64,000 nt of DNA from Aporrectodea caliginosa. Taxonomy: Eukaryota > Annelida > Clitellata > Crassiclitellata > Lumbricidae. A program made the translations under genes and the position numbers. Shown one piece after another: positions 1 to 12,036 of the stretch. The DNA lies in assembly GCA_020284085.1 (NCBI GenBank), contig JACEVL010000411.1, forward strand, positions 434,001 to 498,000, in the 5' to 3' direction. Numbering within the stretch: position 1 is the first letter of the stretch; each line of letters starts with the position of its first letter. The notes below the pieces were generated by a model, which saw nothing but the letters and a program-made list of their open reading frames with translations, searched no databases and was not told the DNA's origin.

Positions 1-1135
1 ATATTTCACAACAGGAGGCAAATTCGATAAATTTCCGTCTTCTCCTTTGGACGGCTTACACAAAGAGTAAAATTTTAATTTATTGTAGGGCATGAATTAG
101 TTATAAAAATTAGTTATATTACATTATTTAGATGATTAGTATGAGAAAAAAATTTATAAAGTCCAATTTTAACCCGAAATTACATTGTCCTTTCTAATGG
201 TGCGTCAATTCAACGTTACGTTAGGGTAACAGCTGAAACGCTTAACTGATGTTTTATAATTTTTAGATCATTAACTTACATATATCCATTGGACGACTTC
301 TATGTGGTTTTTATTAACTTATTAACGAACTAAATAATTAAAAATAAATAAAACCCCCTGTCTTCAAATATTGGTTACAACACCGTTACGAATGGGTTTC
401 TTGCCATCTGGGGAATAAATTCAAAAACTCTCGGTGTTTGAATTGACATCTTCGATAGCAGGGAACATGTCTGCATTGATTTTACCAACAAGATATCAAT
501 ATGGATGTTTGCTTCTGTTGACAATTTTCGGAAATTTATCCGGTAATGTAATAGTATAAGAAAGATTTACAACTCCGTGACTGTAATTATTGCACTCTGC
601 GTATATATATAATTTTTTTCTTTCAAAAATAATATTGAAACTGACAGCCTCGCCACTATAAACTAACTATTTTTTGTATCTTAACTCGTCCGGTAAGCAT
701 GGAGACCTAATTATGAATATTTTACAACTCGGTTTCTACAACTCCGTTACATTATTTTTCTATTAAAATGAACTTATTTAATGGTACATGTAGAAAATTT
801 GTCGTCTAAATAATTTAGGTTGCTGTGTAATAATTTAATGCACACTTAATGCTAATTAATCACTAATTATAAACAGTGGCGGTATATTGTATTGTGTTTT
901 TATTAAGTAACGAAGTTGTAAATATTTAGGAATCAAAGTTGTATGCGTTTCACATAGTAAAAAAACTAAAATGAAAAATTAGGCCAAATCTGTCAAATTT
1001 AAGCTCTGCTCAATATTAAGTATGCTTCAGCACTACTAGTAAAATATTTGTGTAAGAAATTTTTTTTATTTTGCATGACTTTCTTTTTCTCTAATTCTAT
1101 TTCTGAATTTGACGCCTGCTGTGAAATATACCCAT
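1..1135. other. AT-rich DNA without recognisable gene
   Basis: No open frame of convincing length or composition and no recognisable element end. The sequence is AT-rich with scattered short homopolymers. Confidence 0.6.
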
Positions 1136-1234
1136 CTATGCTACTAACAACACATTTAAACATGGTCGAAGAATTAAATACATTAAATGTATTTAATTCA
1201 TTGACCATGTTTAAGTGTGTCGTTAGTAGCATAG
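1136..1234. repeat. 99-nt near-perfect palindrome (hairpin)
   Basis: The two arms begin CTATGCTACTAAC and end GTTAGTAGCATAG and meet at an AT-rich centre near 1185. Each arm is about 49 nt with only a few mismatches (for example GTCGAAG against GTCAATG), so either strand could fold into one long hairpin. Similarity stops abruptly outside the arms. It may be a tiny fold-back element or an inverted duplication. Short open frames on both strands here are only reflections of the symmetry. Confidence 0.85.
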
Positions 1235-3335
1235 ACATAAAGGCCTACTAAGTGCAGAATGAGAGTATTTAGCAAATTTTAGCATCATTATAACTAGTAA
1301 CTATAGTTATAGGATAAATTTGAGATCAGTCGGTAATATTAACCATGATGGCAGCATCAATCCCAGGGCGTTTCAGAACGGAAGCACAACCGCCCGCTTC
1401 TGAGATCTAGGGATCATACCTTCACCCATAGAAGTACAACATAATAAATGCAGAAAATGGCAAAAAGTCATCCATAAAGTCCTTTATAAGGAAAGACGGA
1501 CATGGCAGGCGAAACCATTAACGACTGGCGACAAAGGTCTTTAGCAGAAACTGAGAGTCAAATGGGCATCAATGTCAGAAGTAAAGGAATGGCCGAAGAT
1601 GCGAGAGAGAGAGCGAAGGTCATATGGGGCGATGCGGATTCCCACTCTCCCGCTCCATGAGCGATTCCGAGTAACGCATCTCCCTGATTTCAAGGAATTC
1701 ATCCGTTGCAGCTGACGAATCCAACTATAGAGCGGTCGTCAGCATTCCGAGCATTCCGTCGAAAGCGTCGCTCAAGTCGGTGGACACGGCGTTCACACTT
1801 CGAAGCAGAAGGCGAGGAGCGGACTTCGACGAACCTTCACAGATCGGAGCGGAAGCAGGTCATCCACTGGATAGAGGGTCCCAGAGTATGTGGCACACAG
1901 TTCTTCTGGAGAACAACAATAGCCATAATAGCTCTCTTTAATATTCCATTAAATCTGGTCGCACTAGATAAAAGCACGATAATAAGAAGAATTATCGGAT
2001 TAGATTAGCAAAGCATTTATATACAAGCTGTTACTCTGAATTACAAGCACAAAGGTTTTCTGCGTCAACAGTTTGTATAAGCAAAATATTTATATACAAG
2101 CTATTGCAGTCAATGGATTTAAAGCAGAATGGTAAGAAAGGTCACCAAATAGTTTAGCGACTGGTTAATATGCAGGCTCTCGCACTTGGTTATAAACAAA
2201 GTGATTATAATTGTCACCAGATTGAACTAGGCATGCAATAGATTACCAGTCCGTGTTAGGAGGGATTACAAACACAATGGGAAGCCAGGTCCCCAAATTT
2301 GTTAGATTAGCAGTGGATTAAGGGTTGGTCTATACATTAGACACGTCATCAATGACAAGCAATTAGAAGATATACCAGTGCAGCCAAAGAAAATTTGATG
2401 TTTTGTATTGAAGGATGCTGTTGGGAATTTTCTTGTCAACTGCAGAGCACCAAAACAATGTATACTTGATTAACAACATGATTCGAGCATACAAAACGAT
2501 GAAGTCGATGATGTCGCTGAAGATCCATTTAATACATTCGCGCTTGCAGTATGTCAGCATCGTTGGGAAACTGAACACCCTAGATTCAGTCAAAGTTACT
2601 TTCATGTTTCTCAAAGTTCCTACGTCAATCTGAAATTATATAAGTGATTAGCTTAAAGCGGTCTATCATAATCACTAAACATTGTGTAGGCTAAAAAACG
2701 TTCGAAAAATTTCTTGTCTATTGTTAGCAATGGATATTTTATACGAACCGTAAACTCGATTGTAAGCTCAGTGGTTAGAAGGGTCACAAGACTGAATTAG
2801 ATCAGCAAGCTGTTGCTCATGACAATCTCCTCCCTGCAAAACCCGACGACTGTGGTCGTCGTTTTCCAGTTAAAGATCGTAGACAACCATAATTCAGTGC
2901 ATGAGATAGTCCGCCGTGGCCCTGAATTATGTCCATCGTTCAACCAATGGCGCTGTTGCTTCTTCGACCTTCCTAAAACGAACTGTTGCAGAATGTCGCA
3001 ATAGGATCCGTTGTTCTCCATGAAAGACCTGCGGCGGCGGCGGTTGATGCTCTCTCGACATAGAAGTCGTATGGACTCGATCCGCTGTCGCTTTATCTCC
3101 CTAAGGTCTTTGGGGACAAAATCTTGTTAATTTTACATATATTATGTAGGGGATGGTGCTCCAAAATACCCACGCTAAGGAAAATTGCGAGTTTCTTCTG
3201 TGTGGATTGCAAGAGAAGTACAATGTCATGTTTGTACCCAATGGTAAGACTGATTATTAATAAAGCAACTACAGCAACTATAGAAGTTAATTCAATAAGA
3301 TCATATCTGTAAATTTAAAAAAGTAGATGTCTTCA
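1235..3335. other. Intergenic DNA, nothing recognised
   Basis: About 2.1 kb with short frames on both strands but no motif I recognise. Around 1500-1900 the sequence is less AT-rich and may be decayed coding DNA of a mobile element, but no domain can be named. Confidence 0.5.
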
Positions 3336-3984
3336 AACTGGGCATCTTAGGAACCCCGTACTACAAGACGCCCATAGAATGGGCATCTTGGAACAATGGA
3401 AAATGACTTAAGCAAGTGGTATGGCAATCATGCATTTTATAGACTAAAGAAGTAAACTGTATATGAACTAAACAAACTGAACCATAAACTAAAATACCCT
3501 AAAGCTAATAAGCAAATTAGTTGTCTTTTTGGGTGGTGTTCCAGGACACCACTTCTTGCTTATCTTCCCCTTGGCTTGTCTTGCCTGCATGTAAGTTTGT
3601 TTTTATTCTCTTAATTCCTTCATTTTGTTTTTTGCTGCAACTGTCTCTGAAAATGAAGTGTCCTTACAGCTAGCCACAGATTTAGTCTGTTTTGGCATTG
3701 TTTTCATCTTTATCTTTCCTGTCTGTTGTAGTAACTTCATTTTCTATGGTAAACTCACTGAACTGGTAAAGACCTCAGACGTCTGCTTTCCTTTCTGTAC
3801 TCTCAATCTCTTAGATTTGGGCAATGGTGAAATAGAGTCAATAACCACTGATAAATGTGCAAGTACATGTACCTATTCTTGCAGTAGAAGGAAACATTAT
3901 GACTGGGCACCTTGTAATCTCTATGCTTCCTATACATTCAAGACGCCCATGGGCATCTTGTAATCTCTATGAGCCCCATACATT
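3336..3984. repeat. Dispersed GGGCATCTTG / CAAGACGCCCAT short repeats
   Basis: The motif GGGCATCTTG and its partner CAAGACGCCCAT recur at about 3340-3395 and 3903-3985. In the second block a unit of about 43 nt, ending in TCTCTATG, is tandemly repeated with variation. The two blocks flank AT-rich sequence and might be subterminal repeats of a small element, but no terminal inverted repeats or target duplication were found. Confidence 0.45.
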
Positions 3985-5002
3985 CAAAACGAACAACATT
4001 GGGATAATTAAAAGAATATCGTACCTACTCCCCCAACAAATACTTAAGAACTTATATTCTACTCTTATTTACCCTTATCTAACTTATTGTAACCTTTTCT
4101 GGACTGCAACCTACCCATCTCACTTAGCTAAACTTCAAATCTTACAAAAAAAGCATTACGTATAATTACAAACTCCTCTTACAATACTCATACTAAATCA
4201 CTTTTTGATAATCTGAACCTATTAAATATAGAGCAAATTATTCTACTCTTATTTACCCTTATCTAACTTATTGTAACCTTTTCTGGACTGCAACCTACCC
4301 ATCTCACTTAGCTAAACTTCAAATCTTACAAAAAAGCATTACGTATAATTACAAACTCCTCTTACAATACTCATACTAAATCACTTTTTGATAATCTGAA
4401 CCTATTAAATATAGAGCAAATTAAGCAAATTCAAATAGGTGAATTAATGTATCGATATGACAAGAATCTTCTTCCATTAGCCTTCACTTCCTTTTTTTCT
4501 CCGGTAACACAGACGATTCTAACTAGAAATAAACGTTCCTATAATTATATTCCCGTATGCCAGGACTAACATACGTAAATTTTCTATTGGTTATCAAGGA
4601 CCACTTATATGGAACAATCTACCGATACCCATTAAAATGCTACAGGTTTTCCTCAATTTAAAAAACTTTTGCGTGCATACATAAAAATGAATGTATAACT
4701 TCACTGGTCCGGTTAATCGTCTTTTAAGAAATTTTATTTAGTTTATGCTTTTCTATTTTCAATAAATTTATCTTGCTGACATGCACTCTCTGAGAAACCA
4801 GCCACTGATATATCTAACTTGGGCCCCTAAACAGCGGGAGCTCCCTCCCTTATAGGTGTGCCTGTTGTTCTAGATTTCTTATTATACGTGTTTATATTGT
4901 GTTACTTTTGTTCATTATTTCAAGTTCTGTCGTAATTTTATGTTAAACACTTGTCATTTTTTTAACAGGGATCAATAAAAATGATTGATTGATTGATTGA
5001 TT
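3985..5002 (+). mobile_element. CR1/jockey-like LINE, 3' fragment
   Basis: The plus strand encodes the end of a non-LTR reverse transcriptase. It reads SYLLPQQILKNLYSTLIYPY, then LTYCNLFWTATY and a typical CR1-type C-terminal tail (LLPLAFTSFF), interrupted by frameshifts and stops. The 3' end is marked by GGGATCAATAAAAA and a (GATT)n tail at 4981-5002, typical of LINEs with short tandem tails. Most of the element is absent, so this is a 5'-truncated insertion. It carries an internal 184-nt tandem duplication. Confidence 0.75.
4057..4423 (+). repeat. 184-nt tandem duplication inside the LINE fragment
   Basis: Copy 1 (4057-4240) and copy 2 (4241-4423) are identical by eye except for one fewer A in a homopolymer. 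The duplication covers the end of the reverse transcriptase frame and is clearly younger than the LINE decay around it. Confidence 0.9.
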
Positions 5003-5007
5003 AAGCG

Positions 5008-5372
5008 TAGTGGTGTTGATGTCAATGGCATGGCCAATTTTCGACCCATTTCCAATCTATCTTTCTTATTGAAGAAAGTTGAGAAATAGGGGTCTATATG
5101 TCGATCCCTCATATACAATATCTTGAGACAAATTGCCTCCTACCCAACTATAAATCGGGGTATAGAAAGATCCCGCCAAGAAGATACTAGAAATGAAAGA
5201 GTCCGTTCAATTGAAAGAAAAAATTCAAATTCAATTTGGTCTGAATTCAAAGAATCTGTTATCACACGCATTCTTCTTGATACTTTTTAGAGGTTTTTTG
5301 ATCGGAGTCACGCTACTCTTCTTGTCCTCTTTGATGTGAGTACGTCCTTCGGCGAGTAGGAGGCTAGGAACG
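5008..5372 (+). pseudogene. CR1/L2-like reverse transcriptase fragment
   Basis: Plus-strand translation gives ANFRPISNLSFLLKKVEK, matching the fingers motif of CR1/L2 reverse transcriptases. Degenerate sequence follows, then LLVLFDVSTSF, corresponding to motif A (usually VLLDLSAAFD). Stops and frameshifts separate the pieces. It abuts the GATT tail of the preceding LINE and ends before the TTA microsatellite, so it is a fragment of a separate element. Confidence 0.6.
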
Positions 5373-5454
5373 CCGCTGGTTGCTGCTGGCGTGCGACTGA
5401 TTTCGGCTGGTTTTCTTTGCCAAGAAATGTGATACGGCGCCACATAAAATTCTC

Positions 5455-5489
5455 GTTATTATTATTATTATTATTACTACTACTACTAC

Positions 5490-5549
<60 letters not shown>
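5455..5549. repeat. (TTA)n microsatellite at 3' end of a REL LINE
   Basis: About 95 nt of ATT/TTA triplets with a short TAC block. On the minus strand this is (TAA)n lying directly after the stop codon of the neighbouring REL retrotransposon, so it is either that element's tail or its target. Confidence 0.95.
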
Positions 5550-7895
5550 GTATTGTCATTTCAGCAGAGTTCAGAGATCGGTGGCAGTGACCCGGAGAGG
5601 CAGATGGCGTTCCCTTGTCGAAGAGCCACTGAGATCCGCTGGAATAGGTATGATGACTCCATTGGATCATGGGTTGCGTCACTTGTCCGTCTTCCAAACT
5701 CAGAAACGAACTGCAGTCCCTCTTTGCTCCAAGCGCCGCCAGTTTCTAAGGCGACCGCTACAAAATCGTGGGTGGTGGTGATGGTGGAATATTTGACCCT
5801 CTTGGAGACAACGGCGGCTTCCCCAGCTCCAGTAGTGGCAGTAGATGTATGGCCAAGATGAGACGTGGCGTAGGTGTCGGGCACTGTCACATCCCATGCA
5901 AGACATCGTCCACGTGACCAAGGGATCAGCGTGACACCATCTGGTCGCTTTCCATCTTCTCTTGACAGACCGAGAGGTTCTTTCTGTGAGGGGAGTTTTG
6001 CTCTGCCAAGTGCTCTCCAGCTAGATCAGAGGTTCCCAACCTTTTCTATGCCCCGCACCCCTTAGAAATGTTTTACCAATGTTCGCACCCCCTACAAAAG
6101 TAATATCACATTTGAAGACCCATTCATGAAATTGTTACTTTTTGAACCACGGATTGAACCGCATTCAATGCCACACAGTGGCATACACTGTAGCCATTCA
6201 CTCAACTAACAATCTATTCTACGAGTCTAATTCTGTTAGAGTTGGACTTTAACAGTCTACCAGTCTAACTGTCACGAACAATTCTAACCGTCACATTTAA
6301 AATTTTTAATTGTAAGACTTTTTAAAGTCATGACTCCCAATCGAGAGCATAGAAGTTAAAGACTTCCTTGTTTCTGCTTTTCATGCATGATTTTTTCAAA
6401 ACGTGGAACTTTCTTGCTGATTGCGATCCACAGGTTTGCCTGCGGATTCAGGTGATTCCTAGATTTTGTCTTAATTGACAGGATATAACTGAACCCAGAT
6501 TCACACAAGTACAAATGTATGTTGTTACAAATGGTATGAGGACATGCAGCGCTTTTCCACCAAGTGTTGGACAGATATCTAGTGCTGAACACCAAAACTC
6601 CTCCAAAGTCTTGCTTTCAAATTGCATTTCAAGAGCTCGATTTGTTCGCAATTCAATCAGATCTTCCTTCATCATCTGACATTTTCTGCAAATTGTAGGA
6701 CAATGGATTCATGTTCCATTCTTCTGAAGTCCTCAGGTCTCCAGGGGCGAAATATCCATCAAACGATTCTGAGAGCATTTCCAGATGAGTCACAACTTTA
6801 TACGTAGAGGCTTGCAATGTTACGTGGAAATAAATTAATAATGAATCTAATCTTACGGTGTCATCCATACTTATCCTATGACAGCTCAACAATTTATAAT
6901 ATATTATTAATGTCATTTTCCCTCTTTCTCGCACCCCCTGAAATGACATCTCGCACCCCCTGGGGGTGCGCGCACCCCAGGTTGGGAACCCCTGAGCTAG
7001 ATGATGTCGTTTAACATACTGTGTCGTTGATGTTTTCCGCCGCCTCCTCTGCAAACCAGCCCATGGAGTCCTCTTGCGTCGACTTTTTGTCGACAGTGGT
7101 GGCACAGATGTGGTTCATAGAGTGCTGTCCCTAGCCTCACTCCGACTGCGATTCGTACTTCCTCGTCTGAGAGGCGCAGGCCCAAAGCAGTAACAGGGGG
7201 AGCTAGCATCCAGTCTCCAGAATGAGGTGCTCGTGAAGCTAGCAAGCGAGCACGATCGCGTGGACAGCTAGTGGACTCGAGCAGGGCTGTCCATGCCTTG
7301 TCTGTACATCGGAGGTCCCATTCTTTTTGACGATGAGTGGCTGCTCCTTTTGGTGGTTCTGCACCTGTCAGGGTCATCCAAGCGGTGAGTGCTTAATTTG
7401 CAAGCTCATAGGGTATCTCAGCCTCTGTGGGTAAGATGCATGCCTGCAGTTCGCTTGTGCTAGCAGCAGAAGCCAGAAAGGCGGAAAGTGCCAGCGTAGA
7501 AGCACAATGAACTCCCAGACCACCATCCCTCACCGGCAGAGAAGCCTGGAGCCAACGGTCATCATCAAGGTCCACATTCAATATGGCTGATAGCCCTTCT
7601 TTCAGCAGAAGGTCGAACCGAGTCAAGCTTGGGCAATCAGCACAGACGGCTGTTCGCATACTTTACAATAGCTTCGGAACACTCAAACTGTTTTTAAGCA
7701 GAACAAGAGCGTCATGTGTGTAAAGTATGGTTAATCTTTGTATTGCTCTTTGAAGATCATTTGCTTTCGATTCCACGACCATATCCATAGCTGGACCCTG
7801 TAGCAGAGGTCCACCCAACAAGGTCATCGTCTCGAAGGCCACGTTCGGAAAATCTTCAAAAGCCGGATCATCGATCGGCATCTGGGTGTGGTATG
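5550..7895 (-). mobile_element. REL non-LTR retrotransposon, 5'-truncated and interrupted
   Basis: Minus-strand coding runs from a reverse transcriptase thumb region (HDALVLLKNSLSVPKLL near 7670-7720; DGGLGVHCASTLALSAFLAS near 7450-7530) into a domain with a CCHC knuckle (CHHC, then HGLVC near 7030-7080). After a hAT interruption it continues into a PD-(D/E)XK-like nuclease (SREDGKRPDGVTLIPW, AWDVTVPDT, KYSTITTTHDFVAVALETGG). REL-type LINEs of the R2/R4/NeSL/Hero groups end in such a knuckle plus nuclease. The knuckle and nuclease halves lie on either side of the hAT insertion. There are frameshifts upstream and the catalytic reverse transcriptase core is missing. A (TAA)n tract follows the stop codon. 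Family assignment is inferred from motif order. Confidence 0.75.
6027..6994 (-). mobile_element. hAT transposon with transposase remnant
   Basis: Terminal inverted repeats are CAGAGGTTCCCAACCT and CAGGGGTTCCCAACCT (right end reverse-complemented). The 8-bp target duplication AGCTAGAT lies at 6019-6026 and 6995-7002. Within, the minus strand encodes the end of a hAT transposase in two frames: KALHVLIPFVTTYIC, then ESGFSYILSIKTKSRNHL, ANLWIAISKKVPRF and FEKIMHEKQKQGS. This is the dimerisation region seen in ZBED/FAM200-type hAT proteins. A frameshift near 6500 separates the halves and the catalytic part is absent, so the copy is not autonomous. It splits the REL element exactly at the duplicated octamer. 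Confidence 0.9.
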
Positions 7896-8040
7896 TATAT
7901 ATTCGTTTAATTGAGAAAAACAATCTGACAAAAACGCAGATAATTATGCTAACATGAGTGATAATGAATAATTAAAGTTCATTAGAAGATTTTAGAATAA
8001 ACTAGTAAATATTTTTATATAATGATCTGGGAATAAATTG
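7896..8040. repeat. Short element stub shared with 44.05 kb
   Basis: A stretch from about 7897 to 7935 (ATATTCGTTTA, TTGAGAAAAACAATCTGAC) recurs at 44050-44085 with one indel and one substitution. On the minus strand it contains an AATAAA-like signal and ends beside TA-rich DNA at both loci, as a retroelement 3' end would. The rest of the interval is AT-rich with nothing recognised. Confidence 0.4.
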
Positions 8041-8793
8041 AGAGTTGTCCTTGGGTGGGAGAATATGGTTGTGTGCTCTAGGTCTTAATTGGTGAGAGGA
8101 GAGGGGTCGGTCGGAGTGGAGGTAGGAGTTGGTGAAGTACATGCTTGGGGTTGTGTAATGTGTAATATGGAGAAAAGGAGTTTCGCATCGGCTATATTGG
8201 CAAGTTCAGAGACTGTTGGAAAGGATTGCTCTAGGTATCCTAGGCGTTTGGCTCTTTTTAGGAGTTTTTCCAGGCGTTCTTTATCGGAAGCCAGCGTGAG
8301 ACCCCACCAGGATGGAGAGGCATATAGAAGTTTAGCAACGGTAGTGGCTTTGGTTACATTATGGATGGATGAGGAGGAAAGGCCATGGGTTTTGAGTTTT
8401 CTGATAGCATAAAAAGAGGAGGAGCAGGTTGCTGTGAGGTGGTCTATATGGGCTGTGAGTCTGAGATTATCTTGAACGATGACACCAAGTATTTTCAAAG
8501 TTTTAACTCGGGTAATACTAGGCAATGGAGGAGGAGGGTCAAATTGGTGTCGGGGGCGGAAAATGATCATTTATTTAGATTTAGACTTCTTAGAGCTATT
8601 TAAGGTAAGGTTATTGGCAGAAGCCCAGGTAGAGATTACATGCAGTTCAGATGGAATGGTATGAGCTTGAGAGGATCCAGTAATGAGGTAAGTGTCGTCT
8701 GCAAATTTGAGCATAAGATTAAGGGGCTGAGCAGGGTGCAGGTCTGAACCAGTAATGGAGAAATTGATAGGTCCAAAACAGAGCCTTGAACTA

Positions 8794-10509
8794 CAGAGGC
8801 GCGTTTACCAGTAGGCGCACTAGGCGCGCGCCTAGGGCCCCCAAATCTTGGAGGGGCCCCCAAATGAATTAAAATATTTTTTTAAATAATAATATTAATA
8901 AATAACATTTTAAAATTTAGAATTATTTTTAAAAAATTTAATATTCTTTACAGCTTGGCATTCACATAAAAGAATAATATATTAATTTTTTTATTATTGT
9001 TGTTATTGTAAAAGAATATTTTTTTTCTAATTTATAATTGCTTTGTTCATTTGGGCAGCAATTGGGCTAATAATTCATTTTGTGTGAAATAACATCAAAC
9101 TTGTTAGCAACAAGCACCAACGGGCTTCTGCTGCAGCAGTTTAGGCCTACGTGTCCAGAGGTTTCTGGACACCACCAGGGGGTGCGACATGTCATTTCAG
9201 AGGGTACGACAAAAAGGGAAAGTATGAATTATAAGAATGCATTGATAATACATTATAATTTTTTAGCTATCATAGGATAATCATGGGTAAGACCGTGAGA
9301 TTAGAAGTTTATTTCCATATAACATTATAAGCCTTAAGGCTAGCCTAAGGCTTGTAAGCAAACGTTTCAGTAGTAACAATTTCGTGCAGGCCTATGCGTC
9401 TTCAGATGTGATAATACTTTTGTAGGGGTGCAAACATTGGTGAAACAATTCCCAGGGGTACTGGGCATAGAAACTGGGGTGCACGCACCACCAGGGGGTG
9501 CGACATGTCATTTCAGAGGGTACGACAAAAAGGGAAAGTATGAATTATAAGAATGCATTGATAATACATTATAATTTTTTTAGCTATCATAGGATAATCA
9601 TGGGTAAGACCGTGAGATTAGAAGTTTATTTCCATATAACATTATAAGCCTTAAGGCTAGCCTAAGGCTTGTAAGCAAACGTTTCAGTAGTAACAATTTC
9701 GTGCAGGCCTATGCGTCTTCAGATGTGATAATACTTTTGTAGGGGTGCAAACATTGGTGAAACAATTCCCAGGGGTACTGGGCATAGAAAAGATTGGGAA
9801 CTCCTGCTTTAGTCTGATTATTCCGTCATTTTATAGTGTTCAACACTTTTATTAGTATTGATAACCAGTAAGTAATAGTAATTGAAATTTTAATAGTATT
9901 AAATATTGACTACAATCTGACGCAACGAAACGTTGCTAATATTCAGAGCTGCAAAACGAAATAAGATAGCTCTAATGAAAATATTGTAGAATTTCGCTGA
10001 AATCAATCAATAAATCAATTTTCCTTTATCAAAATAAGTTGACAACTTATACGAAGAATGAATGCTGAAAAGAGTAGGCCTAAATCCCACTAGCAACTCT
10101 CTGCAGGATCAAAGACTATGTTTGTCGAATTATTTAATTCTTGAATTCTTTAACAATTTTGCTCAAAACGTCAGAGAAAATTCCCCAAAATAGAGACAGC
10201 GATAAAACTTAAACTTGGTATTGAAAGCGATTTTGGCATTGCATATGAAGACGAACAGCCTCAGAAAATGTAAAAGAAAAAGTATTGTTTTTTGAAAACA
10301 CTGCCAAGAATGAGGTCATATTAAGGACGAGAAAAATTCATTGTTGGCACCTTAAACGTCGTGTGTGACAAAAACGGCTTCAAGTTCAACTTTGTAGGTT
10401 TTTTGCACATGATAGGCTAAACACCACCAGAGTTTCAGACTCTTCGAAGTTCAGAAGGGCCCCAAAAATGTTTGCGCCTAGGGCCCCGTTTTCTGTAAAC
10501 GCGCCTCTG
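8794..10509. mobile_element. hAT-type transposon (1,716 bp) with 8-bp target duplication
   Basis: The ends are CAGAGGCGCGTTTAC and its inverted partner GTAAACGCGCCTCTG. The octamer TTGAACTA is duplicated at 8786-8793 and 10510-10517. Subterminal AGGGCCCC motifs are also inverted between the ends. No transposase is readable, so this is a non-autonomous or decayed copy. It lies inside the reverse transcriptase region of a LINE and contains a nested, internally duplicated element. Confidence 0.88.
9156..9806. mobile_element. Nested hAT-like fragment with tandem duplication
   Basis: Two near-identical copies of about 316 nt (from about 9171 and from about 9487) differ by one T in a homopolymer. 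The right boundary AGATTGGGAACTCCTG resembles the inverted end GGTTGGGAACCCCTG of the hAT at 6027-6994. The internal GGGGGTGCGACATGTCATTTC block also matches the right end of that element. The left boundary CAGAGGTTTCTGGAC is degenerate. No convincing target duplication was found, so this is a rearranged relative of the first hAT. Confidence 0.6.
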
Positions 10510-12004
10510 TTGAACTATACTAGCATCGATTGTGAGGATAGATGAAGAGTGGCCTTTGAATATAGTGAGGTGTGAGCGTTCAAGGTGATATTCAACTAGC
10601 CAGTTATAGATTTGGTCTGGGATATCAAGAGTGGAGATTTTGTCAAATAGGGCAGAGTGCTTAACAGAGTCAAATGCTTTGGAGAAGTCAAGGGAGATTA
10701 TTGAGACATATTCGTTGGTTTTCAGGAGGAGTTGTGTATGATGTATGATAGATATTATGGCTGCAGAGGTGGAACCAGTCCAGTGGGTCTGAAGGCAAAT
10801 GGATCTGAAACTAGTGATTCAAGGGGAGCTTGAGTAAGGGTAGGGTATATAAATCTCTGAACTATTTGCTTTTCGACTATTCTGGAGAGAACAGGGAGGA
10901 TGGAAATTGGACGGAAGTCAGCATTTTCAGAGGGGGAGTTTGTTTTAGCTTTTGGCCGGATGATGGCTACTTTCCATTGGGAAGGGATAAAGTGGGATAG
11001 GAATGAGGGAGAGAGGGGAGGCCTTTTCAGTTTTATTTTGTTGCATTAAACGGTTTTTGTGACGTAGCATCTGTTTTTTCTCTGGCGTTGTGTACGGAGG
11101 GTCACTTGAAGTAATAGTAATCGTTATTTCAGGATAAAATTTGTCCAGAAAACTGAGGGATTCGTGGTAGAATTGTTCCCATGCTTCTTTAGGGTTGCTA
11201 AGGTGGAGTAGATGCTGGGGGTCATAGTCTTCAAGGTTAATGAGCAGATTGGCATGTTGATCAGGACTTCGTTTTCTGAAAGTTTTCTTGATTTTATACT
11301 TGTTCAGGTTTATGATATTCGATGATGTGGAGGCTATGATGGCTTTGTGATCGGTTTTAATCACAGAGCTGACGACTTTGATGTTGCTGTAGATTGGCAG
11401 GAAGGTGAGAAGGCGGTCGAGAAAGTTTTCTCCTCTTGTTGGCTGCTTGACAATTGAAGTTAGTCCGGTTAATTCAGATAGTTTATTAATATCCAGTGTT
11501 AAGGTCTCCAGCAAGAATTATATAAGCATTATTGTTTTTGAGCATTAGTTCATCAGTGTTGTTACCGAGTTGTAGGAGGAGAGAAGTCGTTTGATATTTC
11601 GGAGCTATTGGGTGGTATAAAGCTCCAAGATAGTAGATTTGGCCAGATTTTTCAGTAGTTATCCACAGGAGTTCAAAGTCTTTGGTGCTTTCTTTAGGTT
11701 GACAGGGTTGAGCTTTAAGGTGGTTCCTGGTGATGATGGCAACACCGCCTCCCTTTCTGTCGTTTCTATCTTTGCGGAAGATGGTATAGCCTGGAATTTG
11801 GATGAGAGAGTCAAGGTGTTTAGTTTTAAGGTGTGTTTGGGATATTATGGCTATTTTAATATTATATCTAAACAGTTGAATTTCAAGTTGTTCAATGGCT
11901 TTTGGTTTGGCAAGTGAGTTGACATTGAGGATGAGGAGACAGGCGATTTCGTATTTGCTGCGGTTTAATAGCAAACCCAGGTTCTTTGCTTCCTGCGCTG
12001 TCTC

Positions 12005-12005
12005 C

Positions 12006-12036
<31 letters not shown>

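Larger units (their letters stand above)
8041..12004 (-). mobile_element. Jockey/CR1-like LINE, decayed, split by a hAT
   Basis: Read from 11974 downward the element encodes an APE-type endonuclease: LILNVNSLAKP, SQTHLKTKHLDSL, RKDRNDRKGGGVAI, YLGALYHP, ILAGDLNTGY, and after a frameshift TDHKAI. A linker follows, then reverse transcriptase pieces between 10518 and 10900 (FRPISILPVLSRIVEK, VSIISLDFSKAFDSVKHSAL, IPDQIYNWLVEYHL). A hAT interrupts at 8794-10509. The C-terminal part resumes at 8085-8570 (VKTLKILGVIVQDNLRLTAHI, KLLYASPSWWGLTLAS). Frameshifts are frequent, so it is inactive. Clade is uncertain between jockey-like and CR1-like. A (TTA)n tract lies at its upstream edge. Confidence 0.75.

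Noticed and set aside
999..1251. Two opposing small genes with similar proteins
   Set aside because: Both frames come from the palindrome at 1136-1234 read on opposite strands.
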